From NCBI RefSeq assembly GCF_918797505.1, contig NC_092800.1:27233577-27297576 (forward strand): 64,000 nucleotides of DNA, written 5' to 3'. Under the pieces are notes generated by a model. It searched no databases, was not told where the DNA came from, and saw only the letters and a program-made list of their open reading frames with translations. The translations under genes and the position numbers were made by a program. Origin of the DNA: Bemisia tabaci (lineage: Eukaryota; Arthropoda; Insecta; Hemiptera; Aleyrodidae). This document shows positions 20,472 to 31,859 of the stretch, one piece after another (position 1 is the first letter of the stretch; every line of letters starts with the position of its first letter).

Positions 20472-22116
20472 AAAGAGCCTTGCACAAAAAGGGCTAAAAT
20501 TCGCCCGTTTTCGGGCCCTCGAAATTGGGGTCGGTGTGAGGTATTTTTTCATCTATAGGGTGACCCTTTACACATAATAAAATTTCAGATTGAGTATACG
20601 CACCGTTTTTGAAATATGGGGGGGCAAAGTCCCCGATTTTTACTCATATTTGCAGGTATTTTATAGTCGAACTTCGGCTGCTACAAGGTACCGGATGTAG
20701 ATATTGAAGCGCGGTTTGCGGTGATTTGTCAAGCTATTTCTGGATTATTTTTTCACATCTTTTACAAACCCGCAAATGGTTTTTCGGGGGGGGGGGGGGG
20801 AGCTTTATTCATACTATCATGACCGTTCGTATACGTCTTACTGGCATTAATTGCTTCGTTCTCGACTCCTCTCCACGCCGTAATCATGATGGTATTTTCT
20901 GTTAGGAATCTTTCTTCTTCTTTATATTTGACCAATTCTAATGTTGTCTCCCCCTTTCTCCCTTTTTAACCTCCCCCCCCCCCCAATTCTAAACACTCCC
21001 TCTCAAGTGTATATTCCTGTGCGGCAGATATGAAGGTGTTATTTGTGGGGAATTATTTTCTGTCTTTATGGTTGATAAACTTTGACCCCACCTATTTCCT
21101 CCTTCCCCCCTTTACCCCTGTTTCACCCCCCCCCCATTTCCACCGTACCTTACTCGAAGTTGTCTGCTCCCTCTGCAGCAGAAATGAGGATGTTTCCGGT
21201 AACTATTACACTATCCGATAACTATTATACTCTCACAAAAAAAAGTATTCAAGCATGTAAAAAAGAGAAAAGAGGGGGGGGCAGTGGAAAGAGGGAATAA
21301 GGTAGGAAATATGAACTAGTGAGGGGGGATGGGAAAGAGAAAAAAGGGTGGGGGGTGTCTCCCTTGTATTGAGTTTAAAAAAGTAAAAAATTCTTCGCTG
21401 GAAACATCCTCATTTCTGCTGCGGAGGGAGCAGACAACTTCGAGTAAGGTACGGTGGAAATTGGGGGGGGGGTGAAACAGGGGTAAAGGGGGGAAGGAGG
21501 AAATAGGTGGGGTCAAAGTTTATCAACCATAAAGACAGAAAATAATTCCCCACAAATAACACCTTCATATCTGCCGCACAGGAATATACACTTGAGAGGG
21601 AGTGTTTAGAATTGGGGGGGGGGGGAGGTTAAAAAGGGAGAAAGGGGGAGACAACATTAGAATTGGTCAAATATAAAGAAGAAGAAAGATTCCTAACAGA
21701 AAATACCATCATGATTACGGCGTGGAGAGGAGTCGAGAACGAAGCAATTAATGCCAGTAAGACGTATACGAACGGTCATGATAGTATGAATAAAGCTCCC
21801 CCCCCCCCCCCCCGAAAAACCATTTGCGGGTTTGTAAAAGATGTGAAAAAATAATCCAGAAATAGCTTGACAAATCACCGCAAACCGCGCTTCAATATCT
21901 ACATCCGGTACCTTGTAGCAGCCGAAGTTCGACTATAAAATACCTGCAAATATGAGTAAAAATCGGGGACTTTGCCCCCCCATATCTCAAAAACGGTGCG
22001 TATACTCAATCTGAAATTTTATTATGTGTAAAGGGTCACCCTATAGATGAAAAAAAACCTCACACCGACCCCAATTTCGAGGGCCCAAAAACGGGCGAAT
22101 TTGTGCATGGCTCTTT
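20472..22116. mobile_element. 1.65-kb foldback with ~720-bp arms
   Basis: The left arm 20472-21198 and right arm 21401-22116 are near-identical inverted copies. Landmarks include GGTACCTTGTAGCAGCC, the G/C homopolymer runs at 20785-20800 and 21800-21815, and CTTTATGGTTGATAAAC. The ~200-bp spacer is purine-rich with G runs. No protein is encoded convincingly. It could extrude as a cruciform and would be difficult to assemble. Confidence 0.85.
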
Positions 22117-22152
22117 CCGGTTTTGGTCAAAAATTCCACGTCCAACTTATCT

Positions 22153-22698
22153 AATGGACCACTAGACAAGGTACGAATTTAAGCAATCTGATACATGTTT
22201 CTTAACCAGAATTTTACGTAAAACACGATTTTTACAACGAAAATTACTGAAACCAACTTTTAACGAAGATATGAACGTTTTTATTACACATTGGTTACGA
22301 GGAATTTGAACTGCCCGCTCACAAGAAACCCAAAGCTCTACGAGAGTCAAATCACGCACTACAACGGTTTCAGCAAGCTTCTCAATCGAGCAATGTTCAT
22401 TTCCCACCATGTGTTGTTCAAACTATTAGCAATTTGCTATAGCTGAGCCAAAGCGTCAAGATCGAGGTTGCCAGATTTTTATATCGCAGATACTGTCATA
22501 ATAACGTTTAGCGCGCGATGTGAATCGCGTAGAGCATTGAGTTTTCATGAGCGGGTGGTTTGAATTCACGCATCAGGAATATCTTCGCAAGGAGTGAATT
22601 TTGGCAATTTTGATTGTGCGCATCGTGTTCTACGTAAAATGTTGATTAAGAAACGTGTATCAGAATGCTGAAATTAGTACCTTGTCTAGTGGTCCATT
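22153..22698 (-). mobile_element. 550-bp AATGGACCACTAGAC element, copy 2
   Basis: Reversed relative to 4110-4663. Inserted in the right arm of the CACAGTGG element: the 47224 relative reads TCTAATTGACTCG at the equivalent point, so the insertion is compatible with a 2-bp AT duplication. An 82-aa frame in this copy is not preserved as a known domain. Confidence 0.8.
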
Positions 22699-22714
22699 GA
22701 CTCGATCCACTGTG

Positions 22715-23819
22715 TTGCGAAGGGATGAGAGGTCGGGTTCACTCTTTCGGGCCATCCTCTTTTCGAGGTGTCCAAACACCGGCGGTAAACCCGAGGAAAG
22801 CTCCGGTGTAATGCAGAACCCCCAAATTGAGAAATAGGTCAAGAGGGGATGAGATCTACGTTCATGCGGGTATAGCCCTCGTCATATTATAGGTTCACTG
22901 ATAACTTCGAGGGTGCGCTAAACTGATAGGCACTTTCAAGCGTGGTTTTTTCGAAAATATTTCCCCCTCGAGACATTGAAAAGAACTTTATCCAACGGAA
23001 GTTGAGCTGATTAATTGGTCTGATTTGTGACCCCTCGAGGCTTTCGAACAAGAGGTGAAAGTCATCTCAGTTGATTCCTCCAGGTTTTGGTTTTTAGAAC
23101 AACTTATTGAAGGGGACAAATTCTCAAAGTGGATTTTCAGCACCTAGAAAAACAGTTAAATAGCCGATCGATCAATTTATAATTTCCATATTCTAGAACA
23201 TTTTGTCTAAAATGCCCGAAGGCCGCACCGTCAGCTCCTCACCAAAGTGTCACAAGCGCCATTTGAACTTAGGTACTGTGTTGCCAAACTTCTCAACATT
23301 GTCAATTTGTTTACGGAAAACCTTTTTTTCTTTGCGGTACCTATTTACTATCGTTCTAAAAGAAATTGCAATAAGGATAAAGTAATGAACAATAATGATT
23401 TAAAGATTTAACCTAATATTCCTTTTGTCATAAAGATTAATACGTGACATGTTCAATAAAGTACGTGCACAAGTTAAATTTACAAAATCACGATAAAACA
23501 ATATTAACATGTCCGGCGACATGCATAGTATGAAAGCTTAAAAGACGCGTGTGAATCTTCAGCTGGAAGGAGTGCGTCAGGTATTCAGACACAGGACTCA
23601 GACAAGAGACATTCGGAAATAGCTTTAAAAGGTACATCCTGATTGAAGATCTCAAATCGTGTTGCCTTTAAATTTGCGATATTCACTGAACCCTGCGCGT
23701 GTTGAGTTGATTCCAGTGTCCCTCTGTCATATCTTGTGTCCGCAACGTTAGGCGAGTTTTGAAAAAAATATCGCACAATCTAAAAATTTCAAGCGATCAA
23801 TCGACTATCCTCCTAGGGG
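22715..23819. other. Unassigned intronic sequence
   Basis: Around 23215-23260 is a block (GAAGGCCGCACCGTC ... CACAAGCGCCAT) related to the repeat at 17140-17240. Otherwise nothing recognised. Confidence 0.4.
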
Positions 23820-24591
23820 CACTGGAAAAAAAACACATTGGATCTAGGATCCAGACTCTTAAAAACATCGACAAGAAAAAGTATTCTTGATTCAATCAGA
23901 ATCTACACTGAAAAAAATGTTTCCTGAATATAAGGCGGAGCCGTCTTAGACCAAGTAAACTGGATACTTAAAAAGTATCGACAAGAAACGGAGGTTTGAA
24001 CTAAGACAACGGAGTTACCTTGGATCAAGAAATAGCGTTTTCTCAATCCAACGCTCCACGTCCCCTTAAAAGAAGAAAGCGTTTACTTAAAAAAAGGAAA
24101 CATTCCATGCCGTGAAAATATTTCCTAAATTTAAGAAATTATCGTTGGTTTGAAGTGAGTATCCGTCGTATTGATCTAGGTAAACTGTTTACTTAGAAAT
24201 AGGAAACAGTTGCGTAACTCCCACGTGCATTTACTGGCTTCAAGTTAATGGTTTGTTTAAAATTAGTAAACGGCGTGTTGGACGGGAATGCGCGTTTATT
24301 GTATTGAAACCAACTGTTGTCTTAGAATTAGTAAACGGGGACGCCCGGCATGAATGGATGTTGCCTAACTCTCAGGCGTGTTTACTTATTTCTAGCCAAT
24401 TGTTGTTTTAAGTTTAGTAAATAGTCACTGCAGGTATGCACACTGCACCCATATCATATGTATTATTATTGATCAATAATAGCAAAAAATGGTTTAATTT
24501 ATCGAATTTTTGATGAAAAAAAAATTTCAATTGTATATCTGCAAGTACCGAAGACTCGACATGGCAAGTACCGACTTGCAAATTTTGGCCT

Positions 24592-24660
24592 ACCTATCGG
24601 GATTTGAACCGGGGACCTACAGTTTACGGACCTAACACCCTACCTACTTAGCCATCGGGG
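24592..24660 (-). repeat. tRNA-derived SINE head
   Basis: On the minus strand, A-box TGGCTAAGTAGG (24643-24654) and B-box GGTTCAAATCC (24600-24610) stand 33 bp apart, as in tRNA genes. The acceptor and T stems contain mismatches, so a functional tRNA is unlikely. A downstream segment with two copies of GTACTTGC may be the SINE body. Confidence 0.6.
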
Positions 24661-26048
24661 CTTATGTCTACATCGGCCGAATTTACACTATATAAGTCAT
24701 TGACTTAGGCTCTCACCATTATTGTGATAGTGAATATGCGTGAGACCTGATGGGTTAAGATTTTTTGAACCCGAAAAGATGAATTTGGAGCAAAAAATAA
24801 ATACGCGTGTTACTGTTGTCACTTTTTTACGTTTATTTTTGTTTCTTTCCCATCTTATATTAATTTTTAATCTCTTTAAAAAGAATTTAAAGCAATGCGC
24901 CTTTTTTAAAATTTTCTCTCTTCATTTTTTCTTGAAGAATCGCTGACTTTAAAAAAATAAGAATAAAGAACGAAACTCTTCGAAAATGTTGTAACACAAT
25001 AACTTTTTATTTTTGATGACTGAGATTGTTACATTTTTTAAATATTACTAGTTCTATTCAATTCGATTATAATATTCAAGACTATTCTGGACCATTTATT
25101 AGACTTTTCTATTTCAATTAGAATATTAATAGTTCTATTCAATAGTTCTAATTAATTCACATCGGGCGGAAAAGGAAGAATGTGAGCACTATAAAAGAGA
25201 CATTAATAGTGCTAATTTCTTACTTTAAAAAATAAGATTTGAAAAATAAGCTTTGAGATTTTCTGGATTAAGGCATCTTTTTCCGTGGACAGTCACAATT
25301 TATTCCTAAAAAAAGTTCAATCTTCGATTACTCTTATATTTTACTCAGTTTACATAATCACACGCGTGACGTTCTAATATTTTATTGTATAGCTGCACTT
25401 CATTTTCGTTACACTCTCTAAAGTTGATAGGAAGGTGGTAAAGAAGTGCTGGATCCACCCTATTTTGCAGGGAAACAAGGTAAAAAGCGTCAAATGCGTC
25501 AATTACGGTAAAAAATGTTGAGCTCTTATGAGTATCCGTACAAGACTGTGGAGGGAGGGGGGGCGGAAAGATCGGTCCCGACAGGCCCTTCGACCCAAAA
25601 TTTCCCCGGACACAAATGAATCAAAGTTTTAAATATCAACAATTTTGCACTCGCAAATTCCTTTCGAAAATACAGAAAAAACTGTATTTTGTTTTCGATC
25701 CACTCCATCGTTGCGTTCATAAATCAAAGGGACCCGGAAAATCGATATTGAACAGTGTAAACACTACGTAGCAGCAGAGTTATTCGATTACCTTCATCTG
25801 TCAACTTGGTGGGTGACATGCTGAAAAGTATGATTCTCTCCACATTTTTTAATTTCTTCCTCGGCCCTTAGCATAAGCATGCATTTTATTTGACCCTTTT
25901 TAATTCTATCTGCGAGGGATCTTTCATTCATCAGGACAGGAAAAGTAAGGAAGAAAATAAGTAAAAAAATTGCGACTTTTTAGTGTGAGGAAATACATTG
26001 TCCGATGAAACTGAACTGAGGCAATGCAAAAAACTCCCGGCTTCAATC
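24661..26048. other. Unassigned AT-rich core of the inner element
   Basis: No coding capacity recognised over about 1.4 kb. A short G run sits near 25552. Confidence 0.4.
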
Positions 26049-26504
26049 TACTTAAGGTGATTCGTCAAGCTCAAAAGAAGTGGTCGAACTGGCATGCGAT
26101 ATATCGCATCTTGTAGGTCAAAAATCTCGGCAGATTTTGAATTTTCAGTAAAGAAAAGGACGATAGCCCCTGCGCATGAGCCTAAAGAATCATTCTAAAC
26201 CTTAAAATCGGCAAAATTCAGAGAAATGAAAGCAGGTTAGTGTTTGGAAAAAAACCTCGCATTCGATTCAGCTATCGATTTCGGTATCGAATGCGAGGTT
26301 TTTTTCCAAACACTATCCTGTTTTCATTTCTCTGAATTTTGCCGATTTTTGGGTTTAGAATGATTCTTCAGGCTCATGCGCAGGGGCTATCGTCCTTTTT
26401 TTTGCTGAAAATTCAAAATCTGCCGAGATTTTTGACCTAAAAGATGCGATATATCGCATGCCAGTTCGACCACGTCACTTGAGCTTGACGAATCACCTTA
26501 AGTA
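26049..26504. mobile_element. 456-bp near-perfect palindromic foldback
   Basis: Arms at about 26049-26266 and 26285-26504 pair almost throughout, from TACTTAAGGTGATTCGTCAAG to the central CCTCGCATTCGAT/ATCGAATGCGAGG with a loop of about 18 bp. GCGATATATCGC occurs in both arms. The ends fall on TA. Transcripts across it would form long double-stranded RNA. Confidence 0.85.
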
Positions 26505-26799
26505 TTTAAGTCCTCTTTATGAGGCCCCCTTCATTTAAAAGTAAAAATTAAAACTTCAAATGCACAGTGCCGATCTATTTAAAACAACGCAAATATTTCC
26601 TCTTCCTCTCCTTCTTTACTTCTTTATTTATTTAATTTTTTGTCGACGCCGAGCATATGAGTGATTTCTCAAAGGACACATTAAATGAATTTCTCCCTGA
26701 AGAACAATTATTTTGTAGACAAATATAATGGGCATCTTGATTTTTTAACTTCCGTCTCCTTTTATTCCGTCATAAATGGTGTTGGTTTAAGCAGATGCT

Positions 26800-27680
26800 A
26801 ACGGCATCTGGCAGCAATTGCATGTATCATTCTCATAGGAGGCGTCACCATCCGGTTTACTAATTTTAAGGAAACTGGTTTCTTCTTCGAAGCAAAATGT
26901 TATATTGAAAGTAGGCAACCGCACATGTCCCATGCCGCATCCGTTCCCCGCGGAAGGGGCTCACTTCGTTTACTACTTTTAAGGTAACTGGTTTCTTCTT
27001 CTGACGTACCGTGTTTTCTTTCATCAAACAAGCTGTTGGGTTATTAAAAGGCAACAGCGTCCGGCTTATTGCATCCTCCCCCGCTGAGGGCGTTCGCCCC
27101 GTTTACTAATTCTAAGGAAACCGTTTTCCTCTTTCGACACAACGTGTTTTCTTCTACCAAGCAAGCTGTTGGGTTAAAAGAAGGCAACAGCGTCTGGCTT
27201 ATTGCATCCTCCCCCGCTGAGGGCGTTCGCCCCGTTTACTAATTCTGAGGAAACCGTTTTCTTCTTTCGACCCAACGTGTTTTCTTCTACCAAGCAAGCT
27301 GTTGGGTTAAAATAAGGCAACAGCGTCTGGCTTATTGCATCCTCCCCCGCTGAGGGCGTTCGCCCCGTTTACTAATTTTGAGGAAACCGGTTTCTTCTTT
27401 AAACGCAACGTGTTTCACTGTACCAAGCAAACTGTTGAATTGTAAAAAATCAACGGGCGTATTGCTAATTGCATCCGGTCGCCTCGAAAGGAGTTAGCCC
27501 CGTTTACTAATTTTGAGGAAACCGGTTTCTTCTTTCGACACAACGTATTTTCTTCTACCAAGCATGCTGTTGACTTAAAAAGAGGCAACGGCCGGACTCA
27601 GAAGGCGTTCACCCCGTTTACTAATTTTAAAGAAACTGGTTTCTTCATTCAAGCAAAAGTTGGCTTATTTTAAAACAACG
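26800..27680 (+). repeat. ~133-bp tandem array (about 6-7 units)
   Basis: Units starting with GCATCC lie at 26937, 27071, 27204, 27337 and 27471 (spacing 133-134 bp), with more diverged units on each side. Each carries CCGTTTACTAATT, GGAAACCG, ACGTGTTTTCTTCTACCAAGC and GCTGTTGGGTTA. The three central units are nearly identical, implying recent homogenisation. Confidence 0.9.
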
Positions 27681-27983
27681 TTTATTTTATTTAAGAAAAC
27701 ACGATTCGCTTGTCTCAAGCGAATCATGTTGTCTTACATGAAGAAAACCGTTGGTTTCTTCCAAGTCAAACCCGCTTTGAAACAAGTAAAAAATCCAAGT
27801 AGACGCGTTTACTTAAATTCAGGAAATCTTTTTTTTCCGTGTAGCTTAAATCAAGAACCAAGCCTCTTAATTTAAGCGGATTTCGTTTTTATTCAAGCAA
27901 GAATCCGATTGAATCAAGAGTATTTTTTCTTGTCAATATTTTCGAGAGTCTGGACTCTACATCCAATGTGTTTCTTATCAGTG

Positions 27984-29996
27984 GGCTGTAAAACTACCTT
28001 AACGTTTCCAGAAATTACAGAATTTTTCAGAAGAAATGTGTCAACGTGCAAATACTTGTACAGCGTTTTTCCTAAGTGCGCCGGAATGTGGTGCTGAATG
28101 TTTTCAGACTCCGAAATTAAGAGAAAAAGGCGAAAACTTTTAAGCGCAAAAAGCAAGTCCTCCGAGAGGTAATTAGGCAGAGAACCGTCAGAAAAAATGT
28201 CGGAGCGTTCCCTGAGTTTACCCTCTGGGAGTTGAAACAAAGAGGCTCTGAGTACTTTTGCGGTGTAGCGCAGAGACGCTCTCTTATCGGCATCGTCACC
28301 GCAACGCTGGCAAGTGACGGGGCTTGAGTTTGGGGCTGAAACAGTGGACTAGTCAAATTATCGTCTTGTGGTTGAATGTGTCTGAAACCGCCCTGACAAT
28401 AGGTACATCGAGTGCGTTGGAGTGGCAAATATATCACAAACGCTTGTCTCGGCGATTCATGTCCCGGAAACTTACTTGAAGTCCGTAGAGTTACCGTGTT
28501 TTGGGCTTTGTCCCCCAGGTTTTAAAATCTAATCTAATCTAGTCTAACTTAGGCTTGTTTATATGTATTAAGCAACTAGGGAGCTATATGGTATATGTCC
28601 CCTTAAGAGAAAATGTCCAACAAATTATTAAAGACTGTTCAGTGTTGATACTTATTTTAGAGGAATACACTTTTTTTCTATGATATGCGCTTTTTATGAA
28701 TATGTGTCAAAATGTCAGAGAAACAGTTAAATTTTCTACTGATCTCAACTAAAAAGTCAGTAGAAGAACTGATGTGAACAGATTAAAAATATGAAATTTA
28801 ATTAAAAAGAAAAAAATCTTTAATAAAAAAGCAGGGGTAGAAAAAGATAATTATCTGTACCCCTTACGTTCGAGGAGCAGCAATTAGAGTCTGCATCGGA
28901 CAGAAAATCTCGGTGCAAATAGTTCGCAAGTGCTCGTGAATTTTTCAATTTTATTCTTTAAATTTTCAAATAACCTCCAACAACAGTTATGAGAACCTTA
29001 CAGCAATGATAATTTATGCGTATAAGCAAAATTGATTTTTTTTGGCAAAACTGATATAGCCTTGCTGAATATAGGTCATTAATAAAATGTTATAAAGGAG
29101 TAAGAAACTTGTGGTAAATTTAAAAAAAAAAAAAAAACATTTAACGATGATCACCGTTTTAATAAAATTACAACCGTAGGTACAAAGTTTATCAAATTCT
29201 CAGGTACACCTCTCCTATAAAGACTTTCCGGGATACTTTTGCCTCTCATTCTTCCTCCTCCTCTCAAGATCGCAACTTTTTTTTTATTCTCCAAATTCTC
29301 AAGAAGTTAAAGACGTCTCTACTCAGAAATTCTTAAGGGAAAGGAGACGGATGAGATATGAAACAGGCGGCGCGAGGAAAACGCGTGAAAGACGAGATGC
29401 GGATCAAAGCGAATGAAGACCTAGATGAGTATTGAGGGGGAGGCTTCCGCGAGGAGCCTAGAAAACACGAATCAAAGGTTGCAGACAGTCATTTTTTACC
29501 ATAATGATGTGCCGTATGTAACACACCCCGCATTCAACGCTTGCACGTTGAGCGAAGGAGTGAAAAATGCAGAGAATCAGTGAGCACGGTGCTCGAGAAT
29601 GATGTGGGCTCAGAAAGCGCTCCTTCCCCCATCAATTTTTTAGTCGGGCGTTCCGACTGTCTACTCTCTGGTGTTCCTCGATTCCCTATTTCTATCCTTA
29701 TTTATTATTCATTTGATGCTCACTCACCCAGTTCAGGTGCCTCGTTCCACCATGTGTTTCAGGGCGAGGTTTGTCCGTATAATAGATGGTCACGAATAGC
29801 CGAGGGTTTATTCCAAACTCACGGGAGAGTCGTAGACTTGGTTGGGCTGCAAATGGACCTTTGGGATTTATTGAAACTTTCATGCCCCTCTTCAACTTGA
29901 TCCTTAGATCTCAGCTTCTTTGCAACCAAACTTTTTAATAAAAAATGCAGCAAGCTGAGAGAATCCTCAGGACCTTACTTCTTTGTTTGATGAAAT
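27984..29996. other. Unassigned intronic sequence
   Basis: Contains AATCT repeats at 28525-28550 and an A-run at 29120-29137. A minus-strand stretch at 28210-28437 has two Cys-pair motifs in different frames (see findings). No gene is called. Confidence 0.4.
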
Positions 29997-30260
29997 GGAC
30001 TGCATTTTGCAATTTGGAACTATAAATTGGACGTATTTCTATCTAACGGAACTATGTGCATTAAGACATGAGCCCTGAGACCCATAAATATACACGCATG
30101 ACAGGGCTTACGTCATAATGCATATAGTTCCGTTTGATAGAAATACGTCCAATTCTGGCCCGGTTTAAAAACAACGTATGTGCCATTAGTTTCCCCATGC
30201 ACATACGTGTTTTTTTCAGATGAGCCAGAATTTATAGTTCCAAATTGCAAAATGCAGTCT
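29997..30260. mobile_element. GGACTGCATTTTGC MITE with nested insertion
   Basis: The ends are GGACTGCATTTTGCAATTTGG and CCAAATTGCAAAATGCAGTCT, flanked by AAAT at 29993-29996 and 30261-30264. Removing the nested 122-bp GGACG element plus one AATT gives a length close to the uninterrupted 137-bp copy at 55059-55195. Confidence 0.88.
30029..30150. mobile_element. GGACG palindromic MITE, copy 2 (nested)
   Basis: GGACGTATTTCTATC ... GATAGAAATACGTCC, flanked by AATT at 30025-30028 and 30151-30154. The copy at 55059 shows the empty site (AGATTCTGG), so the 4-bp duplication is well supported. Confidence 0.9.
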
Positions 30261-30410
30261 AAATGACCTGTGATAAAAATGACCACTAGAACAGTACCAA
30301 CATGCCAAACAGTTAATTTCTCTGCTGATCTTTCAATAGCCATTAGTCTTCATGCGCATGGATCTATTAATTATCATCTAGGATTATTTGGAAATGGTGA
30401 GTATCTCAAT

Positions 30411-30487
30411 TTACACGAGTGCCCTGTTGCCCATAAAATGCCGTGGATTCCGGGGTTCATGTGGAAATAGAGATATGCCCTTACGCC
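30411..30487 (-). repeat. ACGTGAGGGCGTATC element, copy 3 (partial)
   Basis: Its reverse complement has GGCGTAAGGGCATATCTCTATTTCCACATGAA, matching the left half of the copy at 41403. The opposite terminus is weak. Confidence 0.4.
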
Positions 30488-30505
30488 GAAACAGAGACCA
30501 TATTA

Positions 30506-30745
30506 CTGCCTTGCTGAGGAAGAACGCCGTATAAATATTCAAACAGTGTCAAATTTCTTTGGCATAAAACCTATCAATTTTATTTTTCTACAAACTTTGT
30601 AAATTTTCATCCTCGAATTTATCAGAGAATTTTGAAAATTTAATGAAAATAAGTTCAACCATTTATCCTGGAACAATTACTTTATGAAAGAAAATTTGAC
30701 AGCATTTAAATGTTTTGCAGCATTTTTTCATCCGTAGCACTGTAG
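30506..30745. mobile_element. CTGCCGTG MITE, copy 3 (old)
   Basis: The diverged ends CTGCCTTGCTGAGGAAGAAC and CCGTAGCACTGTAG still have a perfect ATTA duplication at 30502-30505 and 30746-30749. Confidence 0.8.
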
Positions 30746-31859
30746 ATTAGGTATCAAACTCCTCTCTCTATCCAATCGATCCGGTTAGGAAATTCCGATT
30801 TTGGCCCCTTACGTTGATTCACTTGCAAATTCCAGATGGTTGAACTTCAAGTAATGAGCTTGAGTGTTCTTCACGGGAAACCGATCTCATTCCTGACATG
30901 CCGTCTGCATTCCGCTCATATTGGATCCTTTTCGGGGAAACCTTTAACATTGCAACCCATTGAGCCTTTAAGAGAATGATTGGATCTGTTTTGTCATGGG
31001 AACGGAGTTCCCAATGATATTACAATCGTTCCGTTGCTTTCGCTATGGGATTCCCTATACCTCTGCGACCTTGAGCGTTTCGCCCAGTCTCCGATTTTTG
31101 GTAGATTTTCCGATGTATCAAAAACCGTTGTATTTTTTAGCCAATCATGTCTCTACGTCAAGTTGTGTTGATTTCTAAAATTCGCTTTCAGCGAGTTTTT
31201 TTCCACTTTGAGATGTCGTGTCTGACTGGTAAATCTGCGCAGAACCACGAAGTTCCGTTTTTAGGCAAATTCTTTTTTTTGGGAGGTTTTCATTGGCTAT
31301 TTTTCGCCATCAGTTTTCTGTTCGTTGGTGCAAAAGATCGCCTACCTCGTTGCTCTTGAGAAGCCGCCATTATCCCACCTCAAATTTTAAACATAGATAT
31401 AAAGAAATAATAACCATCGTACAAGGTGGAAAATTGCTCTGGAGGACCCGTTACGGATATATGAGCCAAAATCAGAACTCGATTGATGGATTTAATCCAT
31501 GAATACAGAAATATTGCCTCAGCTTACTGCCGCGATCGCAAATGCATGGTGTGATGAACCTTGTGACATATGACAGCATAGGTAAACAATGTCTCACAGA
31601 GTAATACGGTTAATCCGTTGTCTCTTAGGACGCCAGTGGCCGAACTGTTGAAATCTCAAGGACGTCTTTTGTGAAGCCCCGCTCAGCGTCCGAGATCACT
31701 TAACTGTTCTCTTTTTCTCCATCATCAACCGAGCGGTGAGATAGCTCAGTTAGCTACGCCACTTAGTCCAGGTTCTTATGTACTCCCGTGGAACGGTAAG
31801 TGAAGCAAGTGTGGAAAATATCTTAATCTCTTCATTTCGATGCGTAAAAAAAGAATTTC
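30746..31859. other. Unassigned intronic sequence
   Basis: No recognised gene or repeat. A TAGCTCAGTTAG A-box-like string near 31742 lacks a convincing B-box. Confidence 0.4.

Larger units (their letters stand above)
20302..22714. mobile_element. CACAGTGGATCGAG element split by two insertions
   Basis: The termini CACGGTGGATCGAGTCAAT and ATTGACTCGATCCACTGTG are inverted. Subterminal sequence 20340-20440 (CTCCGTTTATA, AAACTTTGAAGTT) matches the intact 231-bp copy at 47224-47454. The body is interrupted by the foldback 20472-22116 and the 550-bp element 22153-22698, which explains the 2.4-kb length. Confidence 0.7.
23906..27841. mobile_element. Inner 3.9-kb CACTG/CACGG element with subterminal repeats
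   Basis: The ends CACTGAAAAAAATGTTTCCTG and CAGGAAATCTTTTTTTTCCGTG are inverted, flanked by TA at 23904-23905 and 27842-27843. Both flanks carry the GGAAAC/AGTAAACGGGG motif in opposite orientations: several units at 24100-24420 and a long array at 26800-27680. The centre holds a SINE-like head and a 456-bp foldback. No transposase was recognised. Confidence 0.7.
23820..27983. mobile_element. Outer CACTG-terminal element (same family as 876-1503)
   Basis: The ends are CACTGGAAAAAAAACACATTGG and CCAATGTGTTTCTTATCAGTG, flanked by GG on both sides (23818-23819 and 27984-27985). Its own sequence is only about 230 bp (23820-23903 and 27844-27983); the middle is a second element. Confidence 0.75.

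Noticed and set aside
26866..27054. Protein-coding frame in the 133-bp array
   Set aside because: The frame reflects tandem repetition, is not kept from unit to unit and has no recognisable domain.
31733..31790. tRNA-like string GATAGCTCAGTTAG
   Set aside because: No proper B-box at the right spacing and no cloverleaf.
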